From CAYLLN01 sp036496265 (GTDB taxonomy: Bacteria; Planctomycetota; Planctomycetia; Pirellulales; Pirellulaceae), in NCBI GenBank assembly GCA_036496265.1, contig DASXLL010000179.1, positions 1 to 21,870 of the forward strand: a stretch of DNA of 21,870 nt, written 5' to 3'. Shown here in pieces: positions 1 to 5,912 of the stretch. The number at the start of each line of letters is the position of its first letter. The first letter of the stretch is position 1. The notes beneath the pieces were generated by a model. That model saw only the letters and a program-made list of their open reading frames with translations, was not told the DNA's origin and made no database searches. The position numbers and the translations under genes are program-made.

Positions 1-381
1 GCTTTGACGGCTGACGAAATCGCCGAGACGGCCGAGTTCTTTTCGTTCGGCACCAACGACCTGACGCAGACGTGCCTCGGCATGAGCCGCGACGATAGCG
101 GCTCGTTTCTGCCGTCGTATCAGGGCGCCGAGATCATCAAGGCCAATCCGTTCGCCTCGATCGACACGACGGGCGTCGGTCAGCTGATGAAGATCGGTGT
201 CGAAAAGGGCCGCAAGACGCGCAGCGATCTCAAGATCGGCATCTGCGGTGAGCACGGTGGCGACCCGTCTTCTGTGATGTTCTGCCATTCCATCGGCCTG
301 AATTATGTAAGTTGCTCGCCGTTCCGCGTGCCGATTGCGAGGTTGGCGGCGGCGCAGGCGGCGCTGAAGGATGCGAAGTAG
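1..381 (+). CDS. ppdK: Pyruvate, phosphate dikinase, C-terminal fragment
   Basis: This is the 3' end of a gene that begins before the window; the frame is open from base 1 and stops at TAG 379-381. About 126 residues of the PEP/pyruvate-binding TIM-barrel are visible. Diagnostic motifs are FFSFGTNDLTQ, the loop GMSRDDSGSFLPSY, and KIGICGEHGGDP, whose cysteine is the catalytic proton donor in the family. The enzyme interconverts pyruvate, ATP and phosphate with PEP, AMP and pyrophosphate in the cytoplasm. The tail after the barrel (PFRVPIARLAAAQAAL) is the normal family ending, so the 3' end looks intact. The motifs resemble PPDK more than PEP synthase because of the DD-G-FLP loop. The ATP-grasp and phosphohistidine domains are outside the window. 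Confidence 0.95.
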   Translation, partial: ALTADEIAETAEFFSFGTNDLTQTCLGMSRDDSGSFLPSYQGAEIIKANPFASIDTTGVGQLMKIGVEKGRKTRSDLKIGICGEHGGDPSSVMFCHSIGLNYVSCSPFRVPIARLAAAQAALKDAK

Positions 382-387
382 TTCGGC

Positions 388-918
388 GTGGAACAACAAA
401 TCACCATAGCGGAAGCTCGCGGGACGCTTGTGAACCTCGTTGGTCGTCCGTTTTGGGGATTTGGGCGCGCTGCCAATATGCTTATGACGCACTTCGGCGA
501 AATGCGCGAAGGCGTTTCAATGCGCGGCGACATGTGCAAATTCCGCGAATGGGGCTTGCATACTGAGTCAGTTTGGCGACTTTGCCAAAACGGCCGGATC
601 ATCGTTGCTTATCGCGATTTTTACTACGATCCATCAGGGCAGGCCCTCGAGGACGATTGGAGCCAACCAGGATGCAGTTTCTTTGACCATGTAACGAAGC
701 GACTCAACGAGGTTTTTTCTCTTGATCCGCCGCGAGTTGAACACATCGAGACCGATGATGTCGGCGGATTTTCGCTGAAAATGAGTGCCGGCTACCGCCT
801 CGATGTCTTCCCGGACACTGCGCGTCACGATGCCGAGCACTGGCGACTGATTCAAAGCGGTGACGAGAGTATCCATTTTGTTTTCTGGAATGATACCGTT
901 CCTAGGCCGGAAAGCTGA
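388..918 (+). CDS. Hypothetical protein, 176 aa, immunity-protein-like
   Basis: I do not recognise a named family. The reading frame starts at GTG 388, only 6 nt after the ppdK stop, and ends at TGA 916-918. The 176-residue product has no signal peptide or membrane segment and is rich in aromatic residues. An N-terminal block (LVGRPFWGFGRAANM), a middle block (SVWRLCQNGRIIVAYRDFYY) and a C-terminal block (DDVGGFSLKMSAGYRLDVFPD, then EHWRLI and HFVFWND) give the alternating beta-strand look of small cytoplasmic immunity-type or DUF proteins. That resemblance is an impression, not a domain assignment. Its closeness to ppdK could mean read-through transcription, but its neighbours downstream are toxin-antitoxin genes, so it may belong to an accessory cluster. 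The continuous frame and protein-like composition support it being a real gene. Confidence 0.7.
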   Translation: MEQQITIAEARGTLVNLVGRPFWGFGRAANMLMTHFGEMREGVSMRGDMCKFREWGLHTESVWRLCQNGRIIVAYRDFYYDPSGQALEDDWSQPGCSFFDHVTKRLNEVFSLDPPRVEHIETDDVGGFSLKMSAGYRLDVFPDTARHDAEHWRLIQSGDESIHFVFWNDTVPRPES

Positions 919-946
919 TAGCCGCACGAATTTAAAAGTTGAAAAG

Positions 947-977
947 TTGGGAGAAATGCCGGGGGTTGGCCTATAAT
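947..977 (+). promoter_or_regulatory. Candidate sigma70-type promoter for the antitoxin/PIN-toxin pair
   Basis: A perfect -10 box TATAAT lies at 972-977, with a partial -35 box TTGGGA at 947-952. The 19-nt spacer is longer than ideal. Transcription would start near 984, about 35 nt before the antitoxin start. It lies in the gap between the hypothetical gene and the antitoxin, where a TA module would have its own promoter. The -10 match is strong; the -35 match is weak. Confidence 0.5.
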
Positions 978-1019
978 GTAAATGTAGTAGTTGCCGAGAT
1001 TTTGATAGAAATGCTACAG

Positions 1020-1331
1020 ATGATCCGTGCCATCTATCACGACGGAAAAATTCAACCGCTGGATGCAATTCCAGGCGACTGGCACGAGGGTGATGAGCTG
1101 GTCATCAACGCAGCGCCGTCTGCGGATGTCCCTCTTGAGCCTTTCGAAGAGTGGGTAGCGGACCTGAGAGAGGCCGTCGCGGATATCAGCGATGAGGACC
1201 ACGCGCGGATGGAATTAGCGCTCACTGAAATTGAAGCCAGATCGAAGGAACAGGCCCGCCGCGATATCGAACGGTCCAATATCGACGTTTACGACCCGCA
1301 AACGAGCAAACCCGCAAAACGCGCGAGCTAA
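1020..1331 (+). CDS. Antitoxin of a VapBC-like toxin-antitoxin pair (DUF104/AbrB-like)
   Basis: A 103-residue protein. The N-terminal MIRAIYHDGKIQPLDAIP followed by a DWHEGDELVI strand resembles the short beta-stranded DNA-binding domain of DUF104-like antitoxins. The C-terminal half (about residues 40-90) is acidic and helical (FEEWVADLREAVADISDEDHARMELALTEI, with further charged helix) and would wrap the toxin. ATG 1020 was chosen because the conserved motif begins exactly there. ATG 1011, adding three residues, is equally possible, and neither has a clear ribosome site. The stop at 1329-1331 directly precedes the PIN toxin frame, the usual antitoxin-first order. In this class the antitoxin normally represses its own promoter and neutralises the toxin. 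The TA role is inferred from the pairing. Confidence 0.75.
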   Translation: MIRAIYHDGKIQPLDAIPGDWHEGDELVINAAPSADVPLEPFEEWVADLREAVADISDEDHARMELALTEIEARSKEQARRDIERSNIDVYDPQTSKPAKRAS

Positions 1332-1349
1332 TTGACGGCGGTGTTGAGC

Positions 1350-1751
1350 ATGAAGGGCTATCTTCTCGACACCAACCATGTCTCGAAGGCCGTTCGACGC
1401 GATTCGCCGTTGCATGAACGCATCTATCGCGAAAAGCAACGCGGGCTTCGTGTGGGTACCTGCGTGCCGGTGCTCTGCGAGATTGAAAGTGGCCGGCTCA
1501 ATGTGGCCGATCCCATCGCTTACCGAAAAGGCCTCGCGAAGTTGCTTACCAAGATTCTTCTCTGGCCGCTTACGGAAACGACGGCCGAACACTTCGGTGA
1601 AATTGACCAAGATCTTCGACGGCGCGGTCGGCTGCTATCGCAGGTGGACATCATGCTCGCTGCGCTCTGCCGTGAGTTGGATTTAGCTCTCGTCACGACA
1701 GATAAGGACTTCGCTGCGCTTACTTGGCTGAATACCGAGAATTGGCTGTAG
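1350..1751 (+). CDS. vapC: PIN-domain ribonuclease toxin, VapC-like
   Basis: A 133-residue PIN-domain protein, the usual VapC length. Expected acidic metal-binding residues are present: Asp7 in YLLDTNHVSKAV, Glu44 in VLCEIESG, Asp100 in LSQVDIMLAAL, and Asp118/Asp120 in VTTDKDF. Family members are Mg-dependent RNases that cut tRNA or rRNA when freed from antitoxin. ATG 1350 was chosen because the PIN core starts there; GTG 1341 or TTG 1332 in the same frame would add 3 or 6 residues and put the start immediately after the antitoxin stop. The stop TAG 1749-1751 lies 9 nt before the phosphorylase start, so the toxin message probably reads into it. All catalytic positions look intact, so an active toxin is expected. 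Confidence 0.9.
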   Translation: MKGYLLDTNHVSKAVRRDSPLHERIYREKQRGLRVGTCVPVLCEIESGRLNVADPIAYRKGLAKLLTKILLWPLTETTAEHFGEIDQDLRRRGRLLSQVDIMLAALCRELDLALVTTDKDFAALTWLNTENWL

Positions 1752-1756
1752 AGGCT
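1751..1756 (+). promoter_or_regulatory. Shine-Dalgarno site for the phosphorylase gene
   Basis: GAGG at 1751-1754 lies 6 nt before ATG 1761, and its first base is the last base of the vapC stop codon. This fixes the start of the phosphorylase and suggests translational coupling with the toxin gene. Confidence 0.6.
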
Positions 1757-1760
1757 GATC

Positions 1761-3080
1761 ATGGCGCTGGCACCGGCGGTTATTATCGCCAAAAAACGCG
1801 ACGGAATAGAGCTTAATCGCGAGGAGATCGCGGCCTTCGTTGGTGACTATTCACGCGGCAAGATCCCCGATTACCAGATGGCCGCGATGGCGATGGCCAT
1901 TTATTGCCGCGGGATGAATGCGGAGGAGACGGCGGCGCTGACGGAGGCGATGTTGGCGAGTGGGGAGCGTTTGGCGAGGTCGGCGGAACGCCACGGAGGG
2001 CGTTCCCTACAGAGCGCGATGCGGCCGCGCGTTGACAAGCATAGTACGGGTGGGATTGGCGATAAGACGTCGCTGATTTTGGCGCCGCTGTTGGCTTGCT
2101 GTGGGCTGGCGGTGCCGATGATTTCGGGGCGAGGCCTCGGGGCGACGGGTGGGACGCTGGATAAGCTGGAGGCGATTCCTGGATTTCGCACAGATTTGAG
2201 CCTCGCGGAAATTCAGGAGATTACGGAGCGAGTGGGCTGTGTGATTACTGGGGCGACGGCGGAGATTGCGCCCGCTGACAAAAAGCTGTATGCCCTCCGC
2301 GACGTGACGGCGACTGTGCCGAGTATTCCGCTGATCACGGCCAGCATCATGAGCAAGAAGCTGGCGGAATCGCTCGATGCGCTGGTGCTGGATGTGAAAT
2401 TCGGCAGCGGGGCGTTCATGAAGTCGCTCGACGAGGCTCGGGCACTGGCGCGGTCGCTCGTTGACACCGGAAAAAGGATGGGAGTGAAGACGACGGCGCT
2501 GCTCACGGATATGAACCAGCCGCTGGGGCGGATGGCGGGGAATTTGGTTGAGGTGCATGAGGCGATTGCGACGCTGGAATGCCACGGGCCGGCGGATCTG
2601 TGGGAATGCACCCGCCAGCTCGCTGTCGAACTGCTGTTGCTGGCAGAATTCGCTGCGAACCGCTATGAAGCCGGCCAGTTGCTCAGAGCCGAGATGACTT
2701 CCGGCCGCGCACTGTCAAAATTTCACGAGATGGTCGCCGCTCAGGGCGGCAACCTCAACCGTTTGCCGCCATTAGACGAGCGCCATGAAATCACCGCCGA
2801 TCGAGCGGGCTATGTCGCGGCCATCGATGCGGAACAACTCGGTCACGCCATCATTGACCTTGGCGGCGGCCGCAAGGTGATGTCCGACAAAGTCGATCAC
2901 AGCGTTGGACTGGAGATGCTGGTCCGCGTCGGTGATTCCGTCGAAAACAGTCAGCCCCTGGTTCGAGTGTTTGCCTCAAGGGACAAGTCCAACCATGTTC
3001 GCGAAGCAGTCGAGAGCGCGATTTCGTTAAGTGAGGAACCGATCGCGCCACTGCCTTTGATTGCGGACCGAATGGATTGA
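1761..3080 (+). CDS. deoA: Thymidine / pyrimidine-nucleoside phosphorylase
   Basis: A 439-residue cytoplasmic enzyme that splits thymidine, deoxyuridine or uridine with phosphate into base and (deoxy)ribose-1-phosphate, in nucleoside salvage. The length matches E. coli DeoA and Bacillus Pdp. Visible motifs are the N-terminal helical domain (LNREEIAAFVGDYSRGKIPDYQMAAMAMAI, about residues 18-47), the phosphate-binding VDKHSTGGIGD (91-101), the family signature SGRGLGATGGTLDKLE (122-137), SIMSKKLAES, and a C-terminal PYNP domain (about 345-415). Whether it is DeoA or Pdp type cannot be decided from motifs alone. An oddity is a segment at residues 75-84 encoded by a palindromic repeat, where relatives have a link about 10 residues shorter before VDKHSTGG. 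The gene follows the VapC-like gene by 9 nt. Its stop codon overlaps a dispersed inverted repeat. Confidence 0.93.
   Translation: MALAPAVIIAKKRDGIELNREEIAAFVGDYSRGKIPDYQMAAMAMAIYCRGMNAEETAALTEAMLASGERLARSAERHGGRSLQSAMRPRVDKHSTGGIGDKTSLILAPLLACCGLAVPMISGRGLGATGGTLDKLEAIPGFRTDLSLAEIQEITERVGCVITGATAEIAPADKKLYALRDVTATVPSIPLITASIMSKKLAESLDALVLDVKFGSGAFMKSLDEARALARSLVDTGKRMGVKTTALLTDMNQPLGRMAGNLVEVHEAIATLECHGPADLWECTRQLAVELLLLAEFAANRYEAGQLLRAEMTSGRALSKFHEMVAAQGGNLNRLPPLDERHEITADRAGYVAAIDAEQLGHAIIDLGGGRKVMSDKVDHSVGLEMLVRVGDSVENSQPLVRVFASRDKSNHVREAVESAISLSEEPIAPLPLIADRMD
1985..2011 (+). repeat. REP-like palindrome inserted in frame in deoA
   Basis: An 8-bp perfect inverted repeat, GGAACGCC (1985-1992) and GGCGTTCC (1999-2006), closes a 6-nt loop. 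On the minus strand the unit reads TGTAGG, arm, loop with CTCCG, arm. It keeps the deoA frame and encodes roughly residues 75-84. The element at 15021-15047 has the same 27-nt length, with TGTAGG and CTCCG at the same positions but different arms. Confidence 0.65.
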
Positions 3081-3175
3081 CCACGAAAGACACGAAATAG
3101 ACGAAAAAGAAACAAAAGCGGAAGGCTATTCGCTGTCGTCCTCACTCTTTCGTGTTTTTGGTGTCTTTCGTGGTC
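3079..3175. repeat. Inverted pair of dispersed 'accacgaaagacacgaaa' repeats
   Basis: A perfect 15-bp inverted repeat, GACCACGAAAGACAC (3079-3093) and its complement (3161-3175), flanks about 67 nt that hold further degenerate 'acgaaa' units. It lies between the convergent deoA and Cupin_4 genes. The left arm starts inside the deoA stop codon, and the right arm encodes the last residues (TTKDTK) of the oxygenase. The transcript could fold into a long hairpin and may act as a bidirectional terminator, though no clean T-tract follows either arm. Similar sequences are, from general memory, scattered in planctomycete and related genomes. Confidence 0.7.
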
Positions 3176-4026
3176 GCTTCTTCCCTCATTCGCCCAAGTA
3201 ACAACTCAGCTTGACGCGGATTTGAAAGCAACCGACATAGTTCGCCGCTGAAATGCTTAAACAGTTCGGTGCAGGCAGCGCGAAGTTCATCGTCGGAAAG
3301 CGCCGAAGCGTTGCCAAGAACCGGAAGCCGCTGCCGCCAGAAGAGCGATTCGAGTAGCTGAGGTCGCAGAAAGTCGAAGACATCGACGGCCGTTCGCGGC
3401 TGAACACCGATGGCCAGCGAGATAGCCGTCTCGCGCGATTCGCCCATGTGCCAATAGCCGGAGGGAATATAAAGCCAATCTCCGGCTGCCAACTCGCAGC
3501 GGACGAGCGGCATGATTTCGCGCTCGTAATGCATGTCGGCTGGCAGCGTTTCTTCGATGGGCCACGGATTGACGGTGTTCTTTCGCAGCCGGTATTCCTT
3601 GCGGCCGGCGGTTTGAATGATGAAAACTTCCTCGGCGTCGTAATGCCAGCCAAAGCCGTATTGGCCGCCTGGCGTGCAGTACATGTGGATGTTGACCGGC
3701 GCGGCGAAGTCACGGGCGAAAGCTGTGGCCAAATTTGCTAGTTTTTCATTATGTTGCTCGGCATGGCGGACGAGCAACGTATAGCCGTCATCCACGAGTC
3801 GCTTCGCGGCATCCACGGCATTTGGCAACTCGCCGGCGTATTGCTCATTGCGTCGGCAGACAAGGACATCGGCCTGCTCGCTCGCGATGATGTGGGTCAA
3901 AAGGTCCCAGTTAGCAACCTCAGTCAGCAGTCGCGCGTTTCCGGCGGAGGAGTATGGCAATCGCTGGTAGTAGTCGGCAACGAATTGCCGGATGGGAATA
4001 TCGCCGAGGAGTGTTTGCAAGTTCAC
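3142..4026 (-). CDS. Cupin_4 / JmjC-like Fe(II) 2-oxoglutarate oxygenase
   Basis: A 294-residue cytoplasmic protein of the Cupin_4 (ribosomal oxygenase YcfD/NO66-like) group. The N-terminal IPIRQFVADYYQRLPYS is the typical entry of the family. The Fe(II)-binding facial triad is visible as His128 and Asp130 in GFGWHYDAEEVFIIQTAG and His193 in WLYIPSGYWHMGES. The strand GRKEYRL after the HxD motif is also typical and holds a basic residue that could contact 2-oxoglutarate. Such enzymes hydroxylate protein side chains, in known cases ribosomal proteins; the substrate here is unknown. GTG 4026 was chosen because it fits the conserved N-terminus and lies 4 nt after the preceding HTH gene, implying coupled translation. 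The last ten residues come from a dispersed repeat, so the native end was probably near MREE. Confidence 0.88.
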   Translation of the reverse strand: MNLQTLLGDIPIRQFVADYYQRLPYSSAGNARLLTEVANWDLLTHIIASEQADVLVCRRNEQYAGELPNAVDAAKRLVDDGYTLLVRHAEQHNEKLANLATAFARDFAAPVNIHMYCTPGGQYGFGWHYDAEEVFIIQTAGRKEYRLRKNTVNPWPIEETLPADMHYEREIMPLVRCELAAGDWLYIPSGYWHMGESRETAISLAIGVQPRTAVDVFDFLRPQLLESLFWRQRLPVLGNASALSDDELRAACTELFKHFSGELCRLLSNPRQAELLLGRMREEATTKDTKNTKE

Positions 4027-4030
4027 GGCA

Positions 4031-4402
4031 CTAATTGCGACCAGCAGGAAACAGAGCCAGCCCTAAATAGGCGGCCAACTTGCCTGCCGTTTCCAGCGTT
4101 ATGCCGCGTTCGCCGTTGACAAAGCGCTGCAACACTGGTGCCGCAACCCCGCTGGCTTGAGCGATGGAATACAGGGACTGGCCCGTCGCGTCAATCGCCG
4201 CTTGGAGCTGGCGGGTGAGCGGGGCATCGCCAGCGCCGCTTCTCCACGACAGATACTCATCAATGCTCATCGGCCCAGCGTAATCGCCGGATTTCAATAG
4301 AGTTTCCTTCGAAGGTCGCTTTGCAAATTCAGCTCGCACCTGGCGCAGGCGAGCTTGCTCGTCGGCATTTAGCATCGTCGTTTTGCGAATGCGATGTGTC
4401 AT
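4031..4402 (-). CDS. XRE/Cro-type helix-turn-helix protein, antitoxin-like
   Basis: A 123-residue protein with a C-terminal HTH at about residues 64-118 (LQAAIDATGQSLYSIAQASG, then VAAPVLQRFVNGERGITLETAGKLAAYLGL), a clear Cro/C1-type pattern with a recognition helix around APVLQRFVNG. The N-terminal half is charged and includes MSIDEYLSWRSG. It begins at ATG 4402, 7 nt after the BrnT-like gene, with GGAGG at 4415-4419 at a rather long 12-nt spacing. The distal gene is an oxygenase 4 nt away. The likely role is DNA-binding autorepressor and antitoxin to the upstream gene product; this follows from gene order and is not proven. An alternative start is ATG 4375. Confidence 0.82.
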   Translation of the reverse strand: MTHRIRKTTMLNADEQARLRQVRAEFAKRPSKETLLKSGDYAGPMSIDEYLSWRSGAGDAPLTRQLQAAIDATGQSLYSIAQASGVAAPVLQRFVNGERGITLETAGKLAAYLGLALFPAGRN

Positions 4403-4409
4403 ACGACAA

Positions 4410-4670
4410 TTAGGCCTCCGTCTCGTATGCCGTCACGGGATAGACCGTGAGAGGATTATCAAGGACAACTTCGAATACAACCGCAATATGCTTTCCAGTG
4501 CTGGTTTGACCAAAAGTGATCGGACGACCAGTGGTTTGGCTCGCGATTACCTCTTCCGCTGCCAAGAGAACTTCATCAACCTCCTCCGCCGAGATGCCGT
4601 GCTCGGCAATATGATGAGCGTCGCCTTCCGGCTCGTCGTCCAAATCCCAAATAATTTGATGGATTCGCAC
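4410..4670 (-). CDS. BrnT-like small protein, candidate toxin
   Basis: An 86-residue protein starting at GTG 4670. The pattern IIWD, HHIAEHGISAEEVDEVL, GRPITFGQTSTGKHIAVVFE and TVYPVTAYE follows the BrnT/RelE-like small fold: a WD start, a 'KHG-S-EE' type helix, then strands with a 'G-T--G' turn and a terminal '-AR/AYE' motif. BrnT proteins are ribonuclease toxins. This one differs from canonical BrnT in having an acidic insert (DDEPEGDA) and AYETEA at the end, so activity is uncertain. It is first in a three-gene minus-strand operon, directly upstream of an HTH protein as in brnT-brnA systems, though the partner here is XRE-like rather than BrnA-like. AGAGAG at 4676-4681 is a weak ribosome site. 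Confidence 0.72.
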   Translation of the reverse strand: MRIHQIIWDLDDEPEGDAHHIAEHGISAEEVDEVLLAAEEVIASQTTGRPITFGQTSTGKHIAVVFEVVLDNPLTVYPVTAYETEA

Positions 4671-4687
4671 GATGGCTCTCTAAAGGG

Positions 4688-4715
4688 ATTGTACCATTTG
4701 GTATCTATCGGTCAA
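4688..4715 (-). promoter_or_regulatory. Sigma70-type promoter of the BrnT-like/HTH/oxygenase operon
   Basis: On the minus strand TTGACC (4710-4715) and TACAAT (4688-4693) are separated by 16 nt, a near-consensus promoter. Transcription would start near 4681, giving a leader of only about 10 nt before the GTG start at 4670. It is the best promoter match in the window. Confidence 0.65.
4692..4703. promoter_or_regulatory. Candidate operator overlapping the -10 region
   Basis: The inverted repeat TACCA-AA-TGGTA (minus strand) covers the spacer and the first bases of the -10 box. Its position would let a bound repressor block polymerase, and the HTH protein encoded two genes into this operon is the obvious candidate. 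The arms are only 5 bp, so chance is possible. Confidence 0.35.
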
Positions 4716-4725
4716 CTCGGAACGT

Positions 4726-5808
4726 TCACTCTCCAAACCGTGCCAGTTCTTGGCCGCCGCTGGTTGCCCGCAAAATGCCGCCGTAGCAGCCGGCGAGGAA
4801 GGATTCGCCGTCGGGGGAGAAGCAGAAGCGGGTGGGATCCCGCTCAGGGCGGAGGGGCGCGGGGGCGGCGCGGTTGTAGTAGGTGTGGAGGCTGCCTTTT
4901 TCGAAGGTGTGGCGGGCGATCTCTTGGCGGCCGGCGATGTTCCAGATCACGACGTCGCCGGTTTCCTGGCAACCGGCGGCGATCATTTTTGCGTCGGGCG
5001 AGAAAAAGGGATGGGCTAAGCCGCGGACGCCGGTCTGCAGCCGCACTCGAACGTCGAGCGATTGGGCGTCCCAAAGAATCACGTTGCCGCCGTCGTGGCC
5101 GGTGGCGAGGAGCGAGCCGTCGGGGCTGATGGCGATCGAATAGTACGGCTGATCGAGCGAAAGCGATTGAGCGGTTCGTTCGCCGGACTCGATCGCAACC
5201 GAACGCAAGCGATACTTGCCTTCATCGCGTACAACGCCGACGAGAAATGAGCCGTCGGCAGCGAAAACAACCGTGATCGCGTCGCCGAGCGGCTTTACCA
5301 GTTTCTCTTTGGTCCAGTCTTTGAGGTCATAGACGACACATTTACTGCGACTGAGGACGGCAAGTTGGCGGCTATCGGGCGAAAAGTCGAACCCGTGACA
5401 GCGATCGAGTGTCTTGACCGGGCGGCCGTTGGTGACATCCCAAATGCGAACTTCGTCCAACTCGACACTGTCCGCGGTGGCAAACAGGCGGCAGGTGGCG
5501 AGAAGAGCGCCGTCGGGCGAGAAGGCCAGCTTCGTGAAATCGCCGAATGTTTCAAAGCGAAATAGCCGCTTCCGGCTGGTAATATCCCAGACGGCGACGA
5601 TGGCGCACTTGCGAACATCGGGATGCGGGCGCGGGGGAAAATTGCCGTCGCTGAGGCCGGAGCAGCCGGTGGCGACCGTCGTGCCGCCGGGGGCGAAGGC
5701 GACAACCTGGGGATCGCGAGGTGGAACGAAGGGGGCGGCCCCGGCGCACCGTCGATATGCGATGGCTGCGATGCTAATCAATAAGTGGCGGCGCGTGAAC
5801 GCTAACAT
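4726..5808 (-). CDS. WD40-repeat beta-propeller protein with Tat-like leader
   Basis: A 360-residue protein with about seven WD40 blades, recognised by recurring 'FSPDG--LA' and 'V-IWD' pairs: VAVWDITSRKR, FSPDGALLATC with VRIWDVTNG, FSPDSRQLAVL, FAADGSFLVG, ISPDGSLLATGHDGGNVILWD, FSPDAKMIAAGCQETGDVVIWN and FSPDGESFLAG. Seven blades would close a propeller. The N-terminus MLAFTRRHLLISIAAIAYRRCAGAA has twin arginines before a hydrophobic stretch, like a Tat signal, with a possible cut after AGA. Such propellers are protein-interaction scaffolds; no enzyme domain is present. The gene ends 10 nt before the -35 box of the next operon on the same strand. The start at 5808 is fixed by the signal-like sequence; no clear ribosome site is visible. 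Confidence 0.85.
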   Translation of the reverse strand: MLAFTRRHLLISIAAIAYRRCAGAAPFVPPRDPQVVAFAPGGTTVATGCSGLSDGNFPPRPHPDVRKCAIVAVWDITSRKRLFRFETFGDFTKLAFSPDGALLATCRLFATADSVELDEVRIWDVTNGRPVKTLDRCHGFDFSPDSRQLAVLSRSKCVVYDLKDWTKEKLVKPLGDAITVVFAADGSFLVGVVRDEGKYRLRSVAIESGERTAQSLSLDQPYYSIAISPDGSLLATGHDGGNVILWDAQSLDVRVRLQTGVRGLAHPFFSPDAKMIAAGCQETGDVVIWNIAGRQEIARHTFEKGSLHTYYNRAAPAPLRPERDPTRFCFSPDGESFLAGCYGGILRATSGGQELARFGE

Positions 5809-5830
5809 GTGACCGTTTCCACAGCTATAG

Positions 5831-5864
5831 AGTACACAGTACTCAGTACTGAGTACTATGTACT
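5831..5864. repeat. 34-nt near-perfect palindrome between divergent genes
   Basis: The 20-nt core AGTACTCAGTACTGAGTACT (5838-5857) is perfectly self-complementary, and the palindrome extends 7 nt on each side with one mismatched pair. It is built from repeated AGTACT/GTAC units. It sits in the 104-nt gap between the divergent WD40 and PLP-enzyme genes. It could be a dispersed REP-like element or an operator serving both promoters; the sequence alone does not decide. Confidence 0.7.
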
Positions 5865-5912
5865 TGTTCGCCCATCTTTTTTCCGCTCCGAGCTACGCAA
5901 CCCGCACTTGCC

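Noticed and set aside
2007..2585. Minus-strand frame of 192 codons opposite deoA
   Set aside because: Arg/His-rich shadow frame with no motif, antisense to a clear enzyme gene.
4383..5129. Plus-strand 248-codon Arg-rich frame
   Set aside because: Low-complexity RRR/GGR composition opposite the BrnT-like and WD40 genes; an artefact of GC-rich antisense.
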